This document shows, piece by piece, positions 61,367-64,000 of a stretch of DNA of 64,000 bases. Position 1 is the stretch's first letter. Every line of letters starts with the position of its first letter. The DNA is from Pseudohoeflea suaedae. Lineage in GTDB: Bacteria; Pseudomonadota; Alphaproteobacteria; Rhizobiales; Rhizobiaceae. The notes under the pieces are model-generated. The model did not search any database. It saw only the letters and a program-made list of their open reading frames with translations, and was not told where the DNA came from. Location of the stretch: positions 1,426,001 to 1,490,000 of the forward strand of contig NZ_SMSI01000001.1 of assembly GCF_004354915.1 (NCBI RefSeq), read 5' to 3'. Made by a program: the position numbers and the translations under genes.

Positions 61367-61819
61367 TTACCGGTAGAAGGTCGGAACCGGCACGTTGGCG
61401 GGTTCGGGCTCACCGGGATATTCCTGGGACGCCGGCAGCGAGCCGGTGATGATCTGGGCGACATCGTTCTCGTCGATGCCGGCTTCCGCCAGGTCCGCGG
61501 CAATCGGGGCGAGGGCGGCCTTGTCCTCGTCCGAGAGCTTCGCATCGATCAGCTGATAGGCGATCAGTGCGCCGTCACGGGCGCGCAAGCCCAGTGCGTG
61601 CAGCGCTTCACCGCCCTTTTCGCAGACTTCGGGCTGGCGGCCGCAGATTTGGCGAATGTCGTTCAGCGCGGAAATGGCCGCTCCGATGCTTTCGGTCACG
61701 CCGATCTGCGCCTGTTCTTCCTGCGGCTGGCTGGTGGGTTCCACATCGGCCTTCACGAAGAAAGGCAGCGCGGCCAGCACCAGCATTCCCCAAAACGTCG
61801 TCTTGATCAAAAACCACAT
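61367..61819 (-). CDS. DUF5330 family exported or membrane-anchored protein
   Basis: A 150-aa protein starting at 61819 (MWFLIKTTFWGMLVLAALPFF), whose N-terminal helix is a signal anchor or signal peptide. The mature part is helical and holds two Cys (RQICGRQPEVCEKGG), a probable disulfide, with an acidic C-terminus (YPGEPEPANVPVPTFYR). It matches the DUF5330 family of Rhizobiales, for which I know no function. Divergent from the histidine-kinase gene across a 441-bp gap. Confidence 0.85.
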   Translation of the reverse strand: MWFLIKTTFWGMLVLAALPFFVKADVEPTSQPQEEQAQIGVTESIGAAISALNDIRQICGRQPEVCEKGGEALHALGLRARDGALIAYQLIDAKLSDEDKAALAPIAADLAEAGIDENDVAQIITGSLPASQEYPGEPEPANVPVPTFYR

Positions 61820-62260
61820 GGTCCCGTGTCTTTCTGTCCTTGTCCCCGCCCTCGGCGTGCCTGCTTGCCGGTGGCCCTTCGTCCGTCGGGCCGGAAAGCA
61901 TTTTTCCGAAGACAGGGCGATCATCAGGGAAATGTCCCAAAACGGGTTTGTGTTGCGCGGCAGGATTTGATTCAAATTTTACACAATTCACAGAAGCAGG
62001 TCTTTTCGGGGCCAAACCTGTTCCGTTTCGATGCGGGCAGATGGGCAAAATCCGCCCCGAACATCTGTAAAACCGGGAAAACCGGCCGTGCGGCCCGTCT
62101 GCCTGAACCCGCTGTTAACCACGTTGCACGAAGTCCTTCCGATTTGAGCGAAAAACCGTGCGTTCACTATTTCTTCCGGGTGATTTCCAAGCGCAGCCTT
62201 ATCCATTCCTTAAGTCGCCTTTGGCAGTGTTGGCCCAGCTAACAAGAAACTGCGGCGTGT
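61820..62260. other. 441-bp divergent intergenic region upstream of the histidine kinase
   Basis: The region carries the promoters of the DUF5330 gene and the kinase gene. A GTTAACCA half-site lies at 62115-62122 and a single TTAAG near 62211, neither a complete CtrA box. AT-rich tracts around 61970-61995 may hold a promoter. No gene was found. Confidence 0.5.

Positions 62261-64000
<1,740 letters not shown>

Noticed and set aside
62112-62216. CtrA box upstream of the DivJ-like gene
   Set aside because: Only isolated half-sites (GTTAACCA and TTAAG) occur, with wrong spacing for TTAA-N7-TTAA.

Overview
The window is about 64 kb of GC-rich DNA from an alphaproteobacterium of the Rhizobiales (Hyphomicrobiales) type. 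The support is the mucR-divJ neighbourhood, the betI-betC-betB-betA choline-O-sulfate operon, a seven-gene Mrp/Pha antiporter operon, an R. etli-type asparaginase, a TIGR03808-like TAT protein, DUF6456 and DUF5330 genes, and abundant C-rich intergenic hairpins. The genus cannot be fixed from the sequence. It reads as ordinary chromosome: one tRNA, no rRNA, no CRISPR array, no insertion sequence and no prophage.

Layout. 1-4 kb: the start of a BhcC-like 3-hydroxyaspartate aldolase, tRNA-Pro, and small envelope or stress genes (BON protein, membrane-anchored methyltransferase, MipA/OmpV porin-like protein). 4-10.6 kb: a nucleobase/nucleoside uptake operon (BMP binding protein, double ATPase, two permeases) ending in a CodA-like deaminase. 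Its active site carries Cys at the position that separates 5-methylcytosine deaminases from cytosine deaminases, and a DUF559 nuclease-fold gene plus a pair of inverted repeats sits between the two permeases. 10.7-18.3 kb: inositol-phosphatase family gene, mog, a cobalamin riboswitch controlling a lone CbiM, a CYTH-CHAD protein, and cysHDN for sulfate assimilation through APS. 18.3-25.6 kb: an O-antigen ligase/polymerase gene with a consensus CtrA box upstream, then the bet operon with an extra zinc-ribbon gene. 25.6-39.6 kb: two paralogous L,D-transpeptidases, a thiolase-SDR pair, a DMT exporter, a TetR-DUF1772 divergent pair with matching operators, an amidase, an asparaginase, a TAT beta-helix protein, a lactate dehydrogenase-like enzyme, a HerA-like ATPase and an M23 peptidase. 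39.7-52.2 kb: otsBA trehalose synthesis, a haloacid dehalogenase, an aminotransferase, two TadG-like vWA proteins flanking sodB and a cytochrome c'/dihaem c pair, oligopeptidase B and msrB. 52.4-58.5 kb: mrpABCDEFG. 58.5-64 kb: mucR with a long AT-rich leader, an orphan DnaA domain IV protein with DUF6456, sufE, DUF5330, and the start of a DivJ-like histidine kinase that runs off the right edge.

Functional themes are osmotic adaptation (bet, ots, mrp), nucleobase scavenging, sulfur assimilation, cell-wall remodelling and cell-cycle control. The best candidates for undescribed biology are the DnaA-like/DUF6456 pair behind a 22-of-24-symmetric palindrome beside mucR and divJ, the predicted 5-methylcytosine salvage operon, the zinc-ribbon gene inside the bet operon, and the riboswitch-controlled solo CbiM.
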